From NCBI GenBank assembly GCA_947396885.1, contig OX377202.1:36603478-36667477 (forward strand): a stretch of 64,000 nucleotides of DNA, read 5' to 3'. Below the pieces are notes generated by a model. It saw only the letters and a list, made by a program, of their open reading frames with translations, searched no databases and was not told the DNA's origin. This stretch comes from Heligmosomoides polygyrus polygyrus. Its lineage: Eukaryota > Nematoda > Chromadorea > Rhabditida > Heligmosomidae. Positions 33,786-43,778 of the stretch are shown here, one piece after another; position 1 is the stretch's first letter, and the number at the start of each line of letters is the position of its first letter. The position numbers and the translations under genes are program-made.

Positions 33786-34037
33786 ATCGAACGAAATTAT
33801 GAAACCTTCCTAAATGCCTTTGACAAGTTGAAACGGACTTCAAAAAATGCGTAAGATTAACAGTCATCAATTTATTGGACTTCGTCACATTTTCTGCTAT
33901 ACTTTTATTAGCGCCACATGTTGGCCACAGTTGGCCTACATAACGAAGCGATCTAGCAGCCACACGTTAGCGTACTTTTCTTTACGAACCTATCTAATGT
34001 CTATTAATGGCTTATTACTGGTTGCGATATAAATATT

Positions 34038-34900
34038 AGGTTGATCGAAAGGTCTTGCAACACTAGCATAACAACATTCAAATTTGTCCCTATTTGCTAA
34101 AACAAAAACTCAGTCAACGATATGTTACCTATCCGAGTCTGAGATCCTGCCCCATCTTTCAGGCCACCTTTGAAATCCTTTCCGCCAGAGCTCCAAGGGC
34201 TGTGAGGAAAACAACTCAGAAATCTCCATTTCCAATTGACGTCGATCACCGAACTCTCTACCTTGAAGATGCTACTTCAGAGCTCTGAACAAGTGGTAGA
34301 CAGAAGTAGCGAAGACTGTAGAGTACGGTGGTTTGGGCAGAACTTCCCAACCTAACTCCTGGATTTTCTCACGACTCACTTTTGCGACATGAGGACGCGC
34401 GTTGTTGTGCAGCAGGTGGACATTTTCCCGTTCTGGACGTATTTGGCGCATGGCGTCGGCCGAGCTCTGGAGAAGGATAGCGTAGACAGATGCTGTGACT
34501 GTGGTTTCACTATCCAGCAGCTCCTAGTAAAGCATGCTTTCTGAGACCAACAGAGGGGCGTGCGAAACGAGGTCGACCTTCTAGAGAGATATCTCCAGCC
34601 CTGAAGAGTTGATCCAACGGGCCACTGTGGAATAGTGAATGACTTCCTCCTTAAATGCAGCGCAGATGTTGCAGGCTGCAGTCCTTCCGGAATGGCCTTG
34701 CATAAATTTGTAGTAGACGACAGGCCGTAGCATGCTGCTGCTTGTCTTTTAAAAAGTTGATCACGATGGCTCGCTGTGACATGAGTGTACGCTCCCCTGA
34801 GTATGCGGTTGTCAAGGGTAAACCTGAGGCGGCAGTATTACGCTTTCGCAGCTCTAGCTGGTCGAGAACGAATGGGGTAACTGCTAGTAGGTGCTTAGAG
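34038..34900 (-). pseudogene. Mariner remnant with one terminal repeat
   Basis: A TA-flanked end, TTAGGTTGATCGAAAGGTCT, at 34,038-34,057 resembles mariner termini. The minus strand carries an N-terminal helix-turn-helix piece (MSQRAIVINFLKDKQQHATA, near 34,770). A degenerate LFRAGDISL lies near 34,590. It then jumps to ETTVTASVYAI and VHLLHNNARPHVAKVSREKI, ending ELGWEVLPKPPYS near 34,335. HDNARPH has become HNNARPH and the third Asp block is lost, so it is inactive. The other terminal repeat was not found. Confidence 0.75.
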
Positions 34901-34909
34901 AAGTCGGCA

Positions 34910-36130
34910 AAATTCAACAAAACTAACGCTTCTTGCTCGCTCTACCTCACTCTACGGGACTCCGGCTCATTCTCTCCCTTCTACGGAACTATACCATGGT
35001 GCTGCTCTGTGCTCTGTTGGCAGGGAAATTGTGTGTAGGACTGGTGCTGCTTTCTTCGGTGCTGTCTGTGTGGAATTCGGCTCAGGATCTAGTCGTCTGC
35101 TCCGTTGTACAGCTCAAAATCTTCCAAACTACTGCCTACTGCTCATCACTTGTGCTATATGGTGCTCTCAGGGACAGCGTCCTTGGCTCGTGTTCTGCTG
35201 TGTGCTGTAGGAATGGTTTTCTCCAGTTTCGGTGCTGCTCTGCTGCCTCTGGTGTTTTTTCGAAGCTGCTCGTGTGAGATGTTGATCGTTGTCGTGTCGT
35301 CTCTGCTCAGTCTCACTTGGTTTTTCAGCTTAACCACTTTAAAAACTTACACGTACTCTTCTATTTGCTCTACGGAACTCTTAACTCGTGTTCGTCGACT
35401 CCAACCCATGCGTGTGTAGGTGCTGCACTTGTGGTGAAGTGCTTCTGAGGTCAACCTAGTTCAATGTTGCCCAATTCTGACTAGATAGTGTTCGCCGTCG
35501 AGTCGCCTATCGTCCTTCTGCTCACTCTTGCTCGCTTAATTCTTGCAAACTAACATGTTCTGCCCCTCAACTACACTCCACGGGACTCGATCTCATGCTC
35601 GTGGTACTGCTCTGTGCTGTGGTGGCGAGAGAAGTGTGTGCGAGTACTGCTGCTCCTTCGGTGCTGTTTTCGGTTCTGTCTGTTGTGGGATTCGATTCTG
35701 TCGTCTGTGGTCCGTCCGCTCTGTCTTTGGTAATTTCATCAAAACTAACACCCTGCAGTTCAACCTCGGTCTGCGGGACTCTTGCTCTTGCTCGTGGTAC
35801 TGCTCTTTGCTCTGGTCACAGGGAAAGCGTGTAGGACAAGTGCTGTTCTCTTCGCTACTGTCTGTGTGCAATGCGGTTCAGAGTTCAGTCGTCTGCGCTG
35901 GGTCTGCTTGCTGTTTTACTACCTAAATTCGCCTAAACTAACATGTACTTCTCTTCGTTTTTGCTCTCCAGGACACTGACTCTCGCTCGTACTCTGCTCT
36001 GTGCTTTTATATGTGCTGTGGGGTTGCTCTTCTGCAGTTTCGTTGCTCGTCTGCTTGTAGAACTGCTCGCTCTGCGGTCTGCTGGCGCGGAATGTGTATG
36101 GATTTGTGGTGCCGTGGAGTTCTGCCGTTG
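34910..36130 (+). repeat. Degenerate tandem array, unit about 200 bp, about six copies
   Basis: Units start near 34,910, 35,122, 35,325, 35,540, 35,730 and 35,928. Each begins with an AACTAACA-type AT-rich segment, followed by CTC..CGGGACTC, GCTCGTGGTACTGCTCTGTGCT, GTGTAGGA...GTGCTG and TCTGTCTGTGTGGAATTCGG..CAG. Identity between units is modest. Overlapping Cys/Leu-rich frames on both strands come from the repeat. It lies between the mariner remnant and the inverted-repeat transposon at 36.2 kb. Confidence 0.65.
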
Positions 36131-36343
36131 ATCTGGTGCCACTTCGGCTCTCTCGGTGCTGAGGGTTCGATTCTGGCGGTGTGGTTTCTGCATTGCTGGG
36201 CGCACATCTTGCGTTTTTGCCACGTAAAGTGCTTTTCTGCCAGGACTAGGTGTCATATTCGATTTCCAATCCTGATTTCAACCTTCTGTGATAAGGTTTT
36301 ACTTCAAAACACAAGTCACGCTAATGAATATGCAATAAACTGT

Positions 36344-36550
36344 TTAACAGTTGTGGTAACGTTCTATAAAACACGCGAAGCAGAGCAGCTTCTGACACCA
36401 GCAGCAACGGATAAATGCCAAGGAAGAGCAGCCGGAAGCTTCCTGGCAGGACGTGTCGACAGGCACTTCATCGAAGGCGGAGCCCGTCGGTGTTGAGAAG
36501 TGCCCCGGATGCGTGTCCACATATCCAGCTGCCACCCACGCGCGCTGCAT
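36344..36550 (-). pseudogene. DDE transposase C-terminal duplicate in the left arm
   Basis: It reads RAWVAAGYVDTHPGHFSTPT, then SCQEASGCSSLAFI and CCWCQKLLCFACFIERYHNC. It is an inverted near-copy of 37,366-37,537, so the coding end lies inside the terminal repeat. Confidence 0.65.
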
Positions 36551-36799
36551 TTAGGCATACGCTGCTCGCCTACTCAAGCATGTCCATCTTGTTTGGGAAG
36601 TTTTCATGTTATGTACATATGCGTTGTATGTTACACATATACCATATTACTTTTGGAAATGTTTCTTGTCTTGATCTATTGCTAGCATAATCGGCATGCA
36701 TTGATTTGATCTACCATGAATTTCCCTGCACTGACTTCTGGAATGTATATAAGACCAGTTTCGTGTTGTGCAATCCCTGTCGTCACTGACCCATTCGTG

Positions 36800-37537
36800 C
36801 TGTTCCAGTGCTATACGCCGACGGCCGACTTGGAGACAAGCTCTTTTTGATTTTGCAAGAGGCTAGTGGATCGTCTCCTCAATGCGGTCACTGGTCGGCA
36901 CCAAACCTTCTTATAGTGGCAGGAACGAGCCACATCATGACGAAGCAACAAGTCCCGTGTTTCTTTCGAGAATGCGTGGTTCGCTCTTCGGCAGCACCCC
37001 TAACCATTTGACAGCTGGCATGGGTTCAGGGATCACGAAAACCTCGTTTCCGAGGTGCCTGCTGGAAAAGAGCTTAAGCTGATGACAATACCGCCAGGGG
37101 CGATGAGCCTTTGCCAGCCTCTCGATGTATCCTTCTTCCGGCTTTTCAAACAGTTCATCCGGCGAATTCGTGAACATGTGCTCCACTTTCGTCCGGATTT
37201 CAACTGCTTCTCAAGAGACAATACTTTGAAGCTAATCATGAATCGCTTCGGACCAGCTCACATGATGTTTCAACTTTTAAGGCAATTTTCAAGGCACCCA
37301 TCCTTGCAGGTGGTCAGTCACACGTATAGGCAATTCTGCGCTCCGGTATTCCGAAGGTGCTTTGCGTACGCGTGGGTGGCAGCTGGATATGTGGACACGC
37401 ATCCGGGGCACTTCTCAACACCGGCGGACTACGCCTTCGATGAAGTGCCTGTCGACACGTCCTGCCAGGAAGCTCCCGGCTGCTCTTCCTTGGCTGCTGC
37501 TAGTGTCAGAAGCCGCTTTGCTTCGCGTGTTTTATAG
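36800..37537 (+). pseudogene. DDE transposase, broken
   Basis: LYADGRLGDKLFLILQEASG (36,808 onward) and GTSHIMTKQ match the start of the catalytic domain, with the first acidic residue in ADGR. After frame changes near 36,950-37,050 comes MTIPPGAMSLCQPLDVSFF, the PPG...QPLDV block around the last catalytic Asp. RLFKQFIRRIREH and the YAWVAAGYVDTHPGHFSTPA tail follow, ending at TAG 37,535-37,537. The Cys-rich zinc-like tail is frameshifted relative to the left-arm copy. The superfamily resembles pogo/Tc1-related DDE proteins; the exact family is uncertain. Confidence 0.7.
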
Positions 37538-37647
37538 AACGTTACCACAACTGTTAAACAGTTTATTGCATATTCATTAGCGTGGCTTATGTTTTGAACT
37601 AAAATCGTATCACAGAAGGTCCCAGCAATGCAGAAACCACACCGCCG

Positions 37648-37722
37648 GAATCGAATCCTCGACCTCTCTCCCGCAAGCCCACCACGCTAACCACTTCGCC
37701 ATCCAGTCGGCGTGCCCCTAGT
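37648..37722 (-). pseudogene. tRNA-like sequence at the outer right arm
   Basis: On the minus strand an A box TGGCGAAGTGGTTAGCG is followed at tRNA spacing by GGATTCGATTCC, a near B box. Flanking CGCCGAC/GGCGGTG pair over six of seven positions like an acceptor stem. The T arm is imperfect, so this is a relic or a SINE-derived module. Confidence 0.5.
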
Positions 37723-37834
37723 GGCGCGCGCCTGCCGTGAATGCGCCGTCTCGCTTCAATTAGGAATTAATCAATTCCTAGGTTCTAACAATGAATGAAG
37801 CTTCAAATGTTATGCAGGACTATTTGTGGGCACG

Positions 37835-37935
37835 ACAAGGGTATTCCAGGCGTCAGTTTTGCGTTATCGGCCCGCACTGAAGTGGTACAGTGTTTTGCCA
37901 TTTTTGACCTACCCAGAGGTCAGCAGGAAATTTGG
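37835..37935 (+). repeat. Fragment of the 27.5/29.1 kb inverted-repeat arm
   Basis: TATTCCAG.GTCA.TTTTGC.TTATCGGCCCGC.CTGAAGTG.TAC matches 28,990-29,040 in the same orientation. Confidence 0.5.
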
Positions 37936-38630
37936 AAACCACTGTGGTGCTTCCCAGACAACACCCTACAACCCTATATATGTCGCTTTGAGAAACTCCA
38001 CGGTGACCTCTTTGACCTTCCTCGTAAGTAAATTTCAAATTTCAAAATTTTTTTTCATAAATTAAGTAGCTATTCCTTTTCTGGAAATTTTTCGCGACTT
38101 AAGTCCACCTGCAGCATAATTGTCGCTTTTTGTTGATGTTCACTTGTATTCCTGATTTTGTTTTTCCATTATGTGTCATTATTTTTGTGTCTGTATCATT
38201 TCTGTGCTTTACAGTAGCTTTACTTTGTGTTACATGCATTTATTTTTGTATTTGTATCGGTAGTTTACCTTGTGACCACTAGTTTTATGTATACTTGGCT
38301 GTCTGCGGACGGCCAACTACATTTCGATGTCATTTCCATGTTCGGTCGATTTTCCCACTTGAAGCCTTGGTTAAAAATTAATAAAAGACATATTTGGCCT
38401 CTGCAGCATCAGCCGGACCATTTCTCATCATAATCGTCATAATGACGTATAATCTCATCGTCATAGTGACGTCACAAACAAATTTTAAAAATTCCGCACA
38501 GGACCACTATGTCCAATTCTTGACGGTTCAGACTTCTCTAAAGGGTTGCAACGCTATCGGGTGATTGCCGTACCACTTATGCGCGAAGGATTTATTGGAC
38601 AGAAAAGGCCTACCATTCTTTGTCTGAGTT

Positions 38631-38819
38631 ATGATTGAAGTGGAACACCTGAGGAGACGTTCGCCTACACCCTTAGAGTTTCCTCAACAAAGCTTATTTC
38701 TCTATTATTCCGCTGATGTATCCTTGAAATCCACTCAACCACCAATTACGGTGGAAGGAGGACCATCGTCTTCCACGTCTCAAGCACCTTATACTGGGCC
38801 AGAAAAAGTCGGGCACTAG
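38631..38819 (+). CDS. Open frame interrupted by the Merlin insertion
   Basis: An ATG at 38,631, directly after an in-frame stop, opens a 62-codon frame (MIEVEHLRRRSPTPLEFPQQ, later PPITVEGGPSSSTSQAPYTG). The Merlin element enters at 38,812. The sequence to the right of the Merlin (48,741 onward) continues the same frame for nine more codons to TGA at 48,772-48,774. This suggests the Merlin split a coding-like frame of about 70 codons, possibly a host exon. Function unknown; it could also be part of an older repeat. Confidence 0.35.
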   Translation: MIEVEHLRRRSPTPLEFPQQSLFLYYSADVSLKSTQPPITVEGGPSSSTSQAPYTGPEKVGH

Positions 38820-39519
38820 TGAAAAGTTCCGACTCCACCTAAACGACTTCGGTCTAAAAAAAATTCGCTGAAACATTGTCTAGGGGGGGGGGGTTATTTT
38901 TGGTGCTGGTCACGAATCTGACACCCTTTTTTCACGATTCGGTCGAAGACCACCCATACAGTTAACAAGGGTGGTCCAGACATGGTCACCGATTTTGCTG
39001 AAACTTTGTCTTGGGAGGTTATTTTGGGTGTTGATCACGAATTTGACATCTGTTTCATAAGCGTCAATATCTTATGAAGGATTTCTCGCCTTGAAAGAAA
39101 AGCTGGAAGAGGTAGGTGGTGAGAAAAAAATGAAATGAGAATGAAACTATGGCGAGTTTTTATTGGTAAATATTGTGCCTAAAAATGACCAAAACTACCT
39201 GAAACATATCAGCGAAGGAATGAGAAGCCAAGAAAAGCATACCTCAAGGAATCTGCCAAAAGGGAGGTTAGCAGGAATACAATGATGCAACCTGATCCCA
39301 GAAATTGAACACTGCCTCTTTTCCATCCCCTTTGTACGACGATACGGCGAAGGACTTATACGCCCTAATGATGCGGTGGTTCAGTGGATGTGATGGCGAG
39401 TACAAGAGATGAGACAGAGTTTATTGAGAGGCCAACTGGTCTATGTACAGGTGAAGCGAGAACTGCTGTGCGTCCGCTGTATGATAGCGTCACGCCTCTG
39501 ACCTCTCCGAGCTTGAGCA

Positions 39520-39774
39520 TCATCGCAGACGATAGGCGATGATATCCTCAAATTGTCTCCTCCAGAGGAACTCGCTCAAATAGTCTCTCTCTCTACGGCT
39601 GTTGATGCCGTACTTCCGCTTAGCCATCGATTTAAACTTTTGCCAGAGATACTCGATGTTCTGAAATTTGGTTGTAAGCGCGCCAGAAATCGCTGATTAT
39701 GGTTGTACCGCGACGAATGTGTCTCATTATCAACCTCAAAAGCGTTCCGGCGTCTCGCTTCGTACCAAAACAGG
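39520..39774 (-). pseudogene. Merlin transposase, C-terminal half
   Basis: GTKRDAGTLLRLIMRHIRRG is followed by TTIISDFWRAYNQ, the second catalytic Asp in the SD-W-AY block. After a deletion of roughly 35 codons and a frame change come QNIEYLWQKFKSMAKRKYGI and YLSEFLWRRQFEDIIAYRLR, ending at TGA 39,520-39,522. The NIE..W Glu is the third catalytic residue. It completes the N-terminal half at 46.9-48.2 kb and is separated from it by the foldback element. Confidence 0.8.
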
Positions 39775-40021
39775 GGAGGGACGTCCGTATCGGCTGGTAG
39801 TAAGCGCCGCGGCCGCGCTCCGAGGTGGCCATACCTCCGGCGTCATCCCACTGCTCGCCCTCTCCGCTCACGCTGTCGCGCGCGACGGAGGTAGGCCGTC
39901 GTCGGCAGCCCCACGAGCGGAGCACACAGGTCGACCAGATTTGCTGGGACTGCAATCAATAGGATGTTCAGAGGATTTACAAAACCACTGTAAAGATACA
40001 TGATGGTGCAAAACAAACATA

Positions 40022-41519
40022 GCTCTATATCAGAATTTTGAGCTGTATCTAATGAGCTCTACCTCAAGCATATCAATGCTACCGTTGATGCGATATTCTT
40101 CAAATTGAAAACTGAAAAATATTTCTTCGCAAACCTGCGACGAAACTGTGAAAGGTATATTTCCTTTCTAAAATTTCACACAGAATTCAACTACGTCGTC
40201 TAAATACCTTCTAGAATAGCTCATTTTTTGAAGAAAAAAATTGTGCGTATCAAACCGTTGGAGACATGTCTCCAACCCAACATTCTACACAGAATTCAAT
40301 CACGAAGTTGACATCCTATCCTATTATATGTAATATGTGTGTGTGTTTTGTGTACAAGTTGCCCGAAACTTTAGCCCTGGAGGTAATCGTGGTCGCTGGA
40401 CAAGAATCTGAAGTTCGTTATTAAAGTTTCGGTCGTCATCAATCGATATTGATCAAATTATCGATTCTTTGTGGATATCGTTCATCGGTCCGAAACTTCA
40501 GCCCCGGGCAGTTCAGGATAAACTCCTTCTCTCCGAAAAAAGCCTAGAGCCGGCCCTGACTCTTGTTATTACTCTTAGATATGTAGAGAAGGTTATTAAA
40601 GCGATAGCTGAAGCGATCAAATACGATAACGATAAGTGCAATCAACTATTAAACGCCACGTATCTTTTACGTGATTTTTAAGTTCTAAACGTTAAAAGAG
40701 GCACAGCACAGGTTAGTGTGGCCAGGTAGTAATAGGATTTTAACAAGCAGTCAGCCCATGCACAATCAATCGAAATGCGAGGTTTCACTCGAATGCATGG
40801 CGCAATCTTGACTATCTGCACGCCACATTCGTTACCCTGTGCTTTCATATGAGTGTCAAATATCTTCAAAAGCTTCACTAGTTGGAACCACTCAAATAGT
40901 ACATGCATTTTTCAGGATACCCTGCATTTCTCGCAAGCCGTAGTGTGTTTTTAACTTTCAACCTATTAAGGAAGCTCACATCAATCAAACGGCAACATTG
41001 TGGAAAAATTGTGACAAGTATTCAAGCGAGAACAATCAATCGAGTATGAAATGCAAGGTTTCAGACGAGTGCATGGCGCAATCCATAAAGCTCGTTTTTC
41101 AGAAATTTTCTACTTTCTTAAAGTTTTCATATAAGCTGTCAAGCTCTTCAGTACCTTTACTCTGAGTAAAGGTATCAACTTTCAAGCAGTGCACTCATTT
41201 TTGAGACACCATGTATTTGTGAACATAAAATTCGTAATTGAATTCTGTGTAGAATGTTGGACTAAAGACGAGACATGTCTTCAACGGTGTGATGCACGCA
41301 ATTTTTTCTTCAAAAAATGAGCTATACTAGAAGGTATTTAGACGACGTAGTTGAATTCTGTGTGAAATTTTAGCCAGGAAATATACCTTTCACAGTTTCG
41401 TCGCAGGTTTGCGAAGAAATATTTTTCAGTTTTCAATTTGAAGAATATCGCATCAACGGTAGCATTGATATGCTTGAGGTAGACCTCATTAGATAGAGCG
41501 CGAAATTCTGATATAGAGC
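40022..41519. mobile_element. TA-flanked long-inverted-repeat element
   Basis: Arms of about 290 bp (40,022-40,315 and 41,230-41,519) start GCTCTATATCAGAATTT and share CTACCTCAAGCATATCAATG, GATATTCTTCAAATTGAAAA, CCTGCGACGAAACTGTGAAA and TAGACGACGTAGTTGAATTC in inverse. TA lies at 40,020-40,021 and 41,520-41,521. The 0.9-kb interior carries the repeat also seen at 31.99-32.13 kb and two direct copies of ACAATCAATCGA..(A)TGC.AGGTTTC.(G)ACGA(A)TGCATGGCGCAATC. There is no transposase, so it is a non-autonomous element. Confidence 0.75.
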
Positions 41520-41522
41520 TAC

Positions 41523-43587
41523 CAGACGTTCAACGGCCTGCCGGCCGCCAAACGTCTGATTGGGGGCTTCGCCCCAAATCCGGAGAATAGAACACCCCGA
41601 CCTTTTCTTGCCCTCTTTAGGCCTTCTCTCATTCATTACAGTAAAAAACTGGTTTTGCTATATAGAGTGGTATAGCGGAATAGGGCAAAACAGGTCCCCA
41701 CCTTCCCTGGACCCCCTTAACTGATTCCTTATCACTGGTTCCGCTTTATTGTCAGCCCTTTTCCGGTTCACCCTTCACTGGACCTCCCTTTGCTGGTCCC
41801 CTCTTCACTGGTCCCCCTATCCTTCACCGATCCCCATTACCGGTCCCACCCTCACTGGCCCCATTTTATTCATCAACCCTTTCCCGGTCCTCCTTCACTG
41901 GACTCCTTCCCTCCCATTCACCGGTCCCCATTGCTGGTACCTTCCTCACCGGTCCCCCTTCACCTGTCTCCCTCTTTGGCCTATGTCATACCATCGCTCA
42001 CCCCGAGCGAAGCCTAATCCTTCTATCGGTCCCCCTTCACTGGACCCCTCCCCAACTCACCGATCCCCATTACTGGACCCTTCCTCACCGGTCTCCCCTT
42101 CACCTGGTCTCCTCTTCACTGGTCAACCTTCTACCGGTCCCCCCCCCTCACTGGACGCCTCCTCCCTCCTTCACCGGTCCCCCTTCATTGGACCCCTCCC
42201 CCTTCACCTGGTCCCCTCTTCACTGGTCAACATTCTACGATATGGGATCTTATCGTTAGGCTTCGCTCAGGGTGAGCAGTGGTATGACATAGGCCTTTCA
42301 ATGGTCAACCTTCTATCGGTCCCCCTTCACTGGACCCCTCCCCAACTCACCGATCCCCATTACTGGACCCTTCCTCATCGGTCTTCCCTTCACCTGGTCT
42401 CCTCTTCACTGGTCAACCTTCTACCGGTCCCCCTTCACTGGACCCCCCCTCCTTCTTCACCGGTCCCCCCTTCACTGGACCCCTCTACCCTCCTTCGCCG
42501 GTCCCCATTACTGGTCCCTTCCTCGCCGGTCTCCTCTTCACTGGTCCCCTCCCCCTTCTTCACCGGCCCACCTTCACTGGACCTCCCTCCTCACCGGTCC
42601 CCCCCTTAAATAGACCTCTCCCCCCCCTCCTTCACCGGTATCCCTTCACTGGATCCCCTCCATTCACCGGTCCCCATTGCTGGTCCCACCTTCACTGGTC
42701 CCTTCTTTTTTGGTCAACCCTTTACTGTTTTCCACTTCCTGGAATCCCATCCTTCACCGGTCCCCCATTAGTGGTCCCACTATCACTGGTAACACGTCGT
42801 GTGAATCCGGAACCATCGCGCGACATCGGTGACACCTCCTCTGAACCCGGACGCCTGTTGTACAACGTCGGTGACATGTCTTCTAAACCCAGACGCCTGC
42901 TGAACGACGTCGATACCACCTCTTCTGAACTCGGACGCTCGCTTTCACGACGTCGATGACACATACTCGGAACCCGGACGACCTTTGCGCGACATCAGTG
43001 AACGTCGTCAGAATCCGAACACCCCTTGCGCGACATCGGTGACACCTCTTCTCAACCTGAACGCTCGTTGCGCGGCATTGGTGGCATGTCTTCTAAACCC
43101 AGACGCCTGCTGAACGACGTCGATACCACCTCTTCTGAACTCGGACGCTCGCTTTCACGACGTCGATGACACATGCTGGAAACTCGGACGCCCTTTGCGC
43201 GACATCAGTGAACGTCGTCAGAATCCGAACACCCCTTGCGCGACATCGGTGACACCTCTTCTCAACCTGAACGCTCGTTGCGCGGCATTGGTGGCATGTC
43301 TTCTAAACCCAGACGCCTGCTGAACGACGTCGATACCACCTCTTCTGAACTCGGACGCTCGCTTTCACGACGTCGATGACACATGCTGGAAACTCGGACG
43401 CCCTTTGAGTGACACTGGCGACACGTCCCCTCACCCCTCTCAACACGACGTAGGTGATACCACACAACAACAACCCCCCCCCCCTCCCCATACTTCCTCC
43501 CAACACATTCTTCAGCACTTCTGTGCAAACAAACACACTCACTCACACACAGACAAACGACCGTTCTCGCTTATATATAGTAGGATG
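41523..43587 (+). repeat. Minisatellite-carrying element, third copy (longest)
   Basis: The leader GCCGCCAAACGTCTGATTGG with a GGGGGCTTCGCCCC hairpin runs 41,535-41,690. It is followed by about 1.1 kb of CACTGGTCCCC minisatellite (41,690-42,790). A second array of about 180-bp higher-order units follows (42,790-43,450; built on CGACATCGGTGACACCTCTTCTGAACCCGGACG), with two almost identical full copies at about 43,020-43,200 and 43,200-43,390. The end TTATATATAGTAGGATG is near 43,570. The 286-aa Pro-rich frame 41,749-42,609 is a by-product. Confidence 0.7.
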
Positions 43588-43770
43588 CTTGTTTCGCAAA
43601 AACATGTATCTTTACGCTATTTTTGTAAATCCTCTGAACATCCTATTGATTGCAGTCTCAGCAAATCTGGTCGACCTGTGTGCTCCGCTCGTCCGTCGGG
43701 TCGCCGACGTGGGGCCGCCGACGACGGCCTCCGTCGGGCCGTTGTCCGCCGCGCGCGCGTGTGTCACAGT

Positions 43771-43778
43771 GTGAGCGG
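43771..43778. repeat. hAT target site duplication, left
   Basis: GTGAGCGG; identical copy at 46,735-46,742. Confidence 0.85.

Larger units (their letters stand above)
36162..37735. mobile_element. Inverted-repeat DDE transposon relic
   Basis: The left arm (36,162-36,550) and right arm (37,350-37,665) are inverted copies. Both carry TTCGATTC.GGCGGTGTGGTTTCTGCATTGCTGGG at the outside and AATATGCAATAAACTGTTTAACAGTTGTGGTAACGTTCTATAAAACACGCGAAGC further in. Both also encode the last ~65 residues of the transposase. The left arm has an extra ~70 bp (36,201-36,270). The interior 36,790-37,350 holds the remaining transposase. The design equals that of the relic at 21.7-22.9 kb. Confidence 0.65.

Noticed and set aside
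41749..42609. 286-aa Pro-rich open frame, longest in the window
   Set aside because: It is a direct product of the CACTGGTCCCC minisatellite; similar frames occur at 12,999-13,647.
42790..43450. Regularly spaced repeats resembling a CRISPR array
   Set aside because: Units are long, contiguous and without unique spacers, and the genome is eukaryotic; this is a minisatellite.
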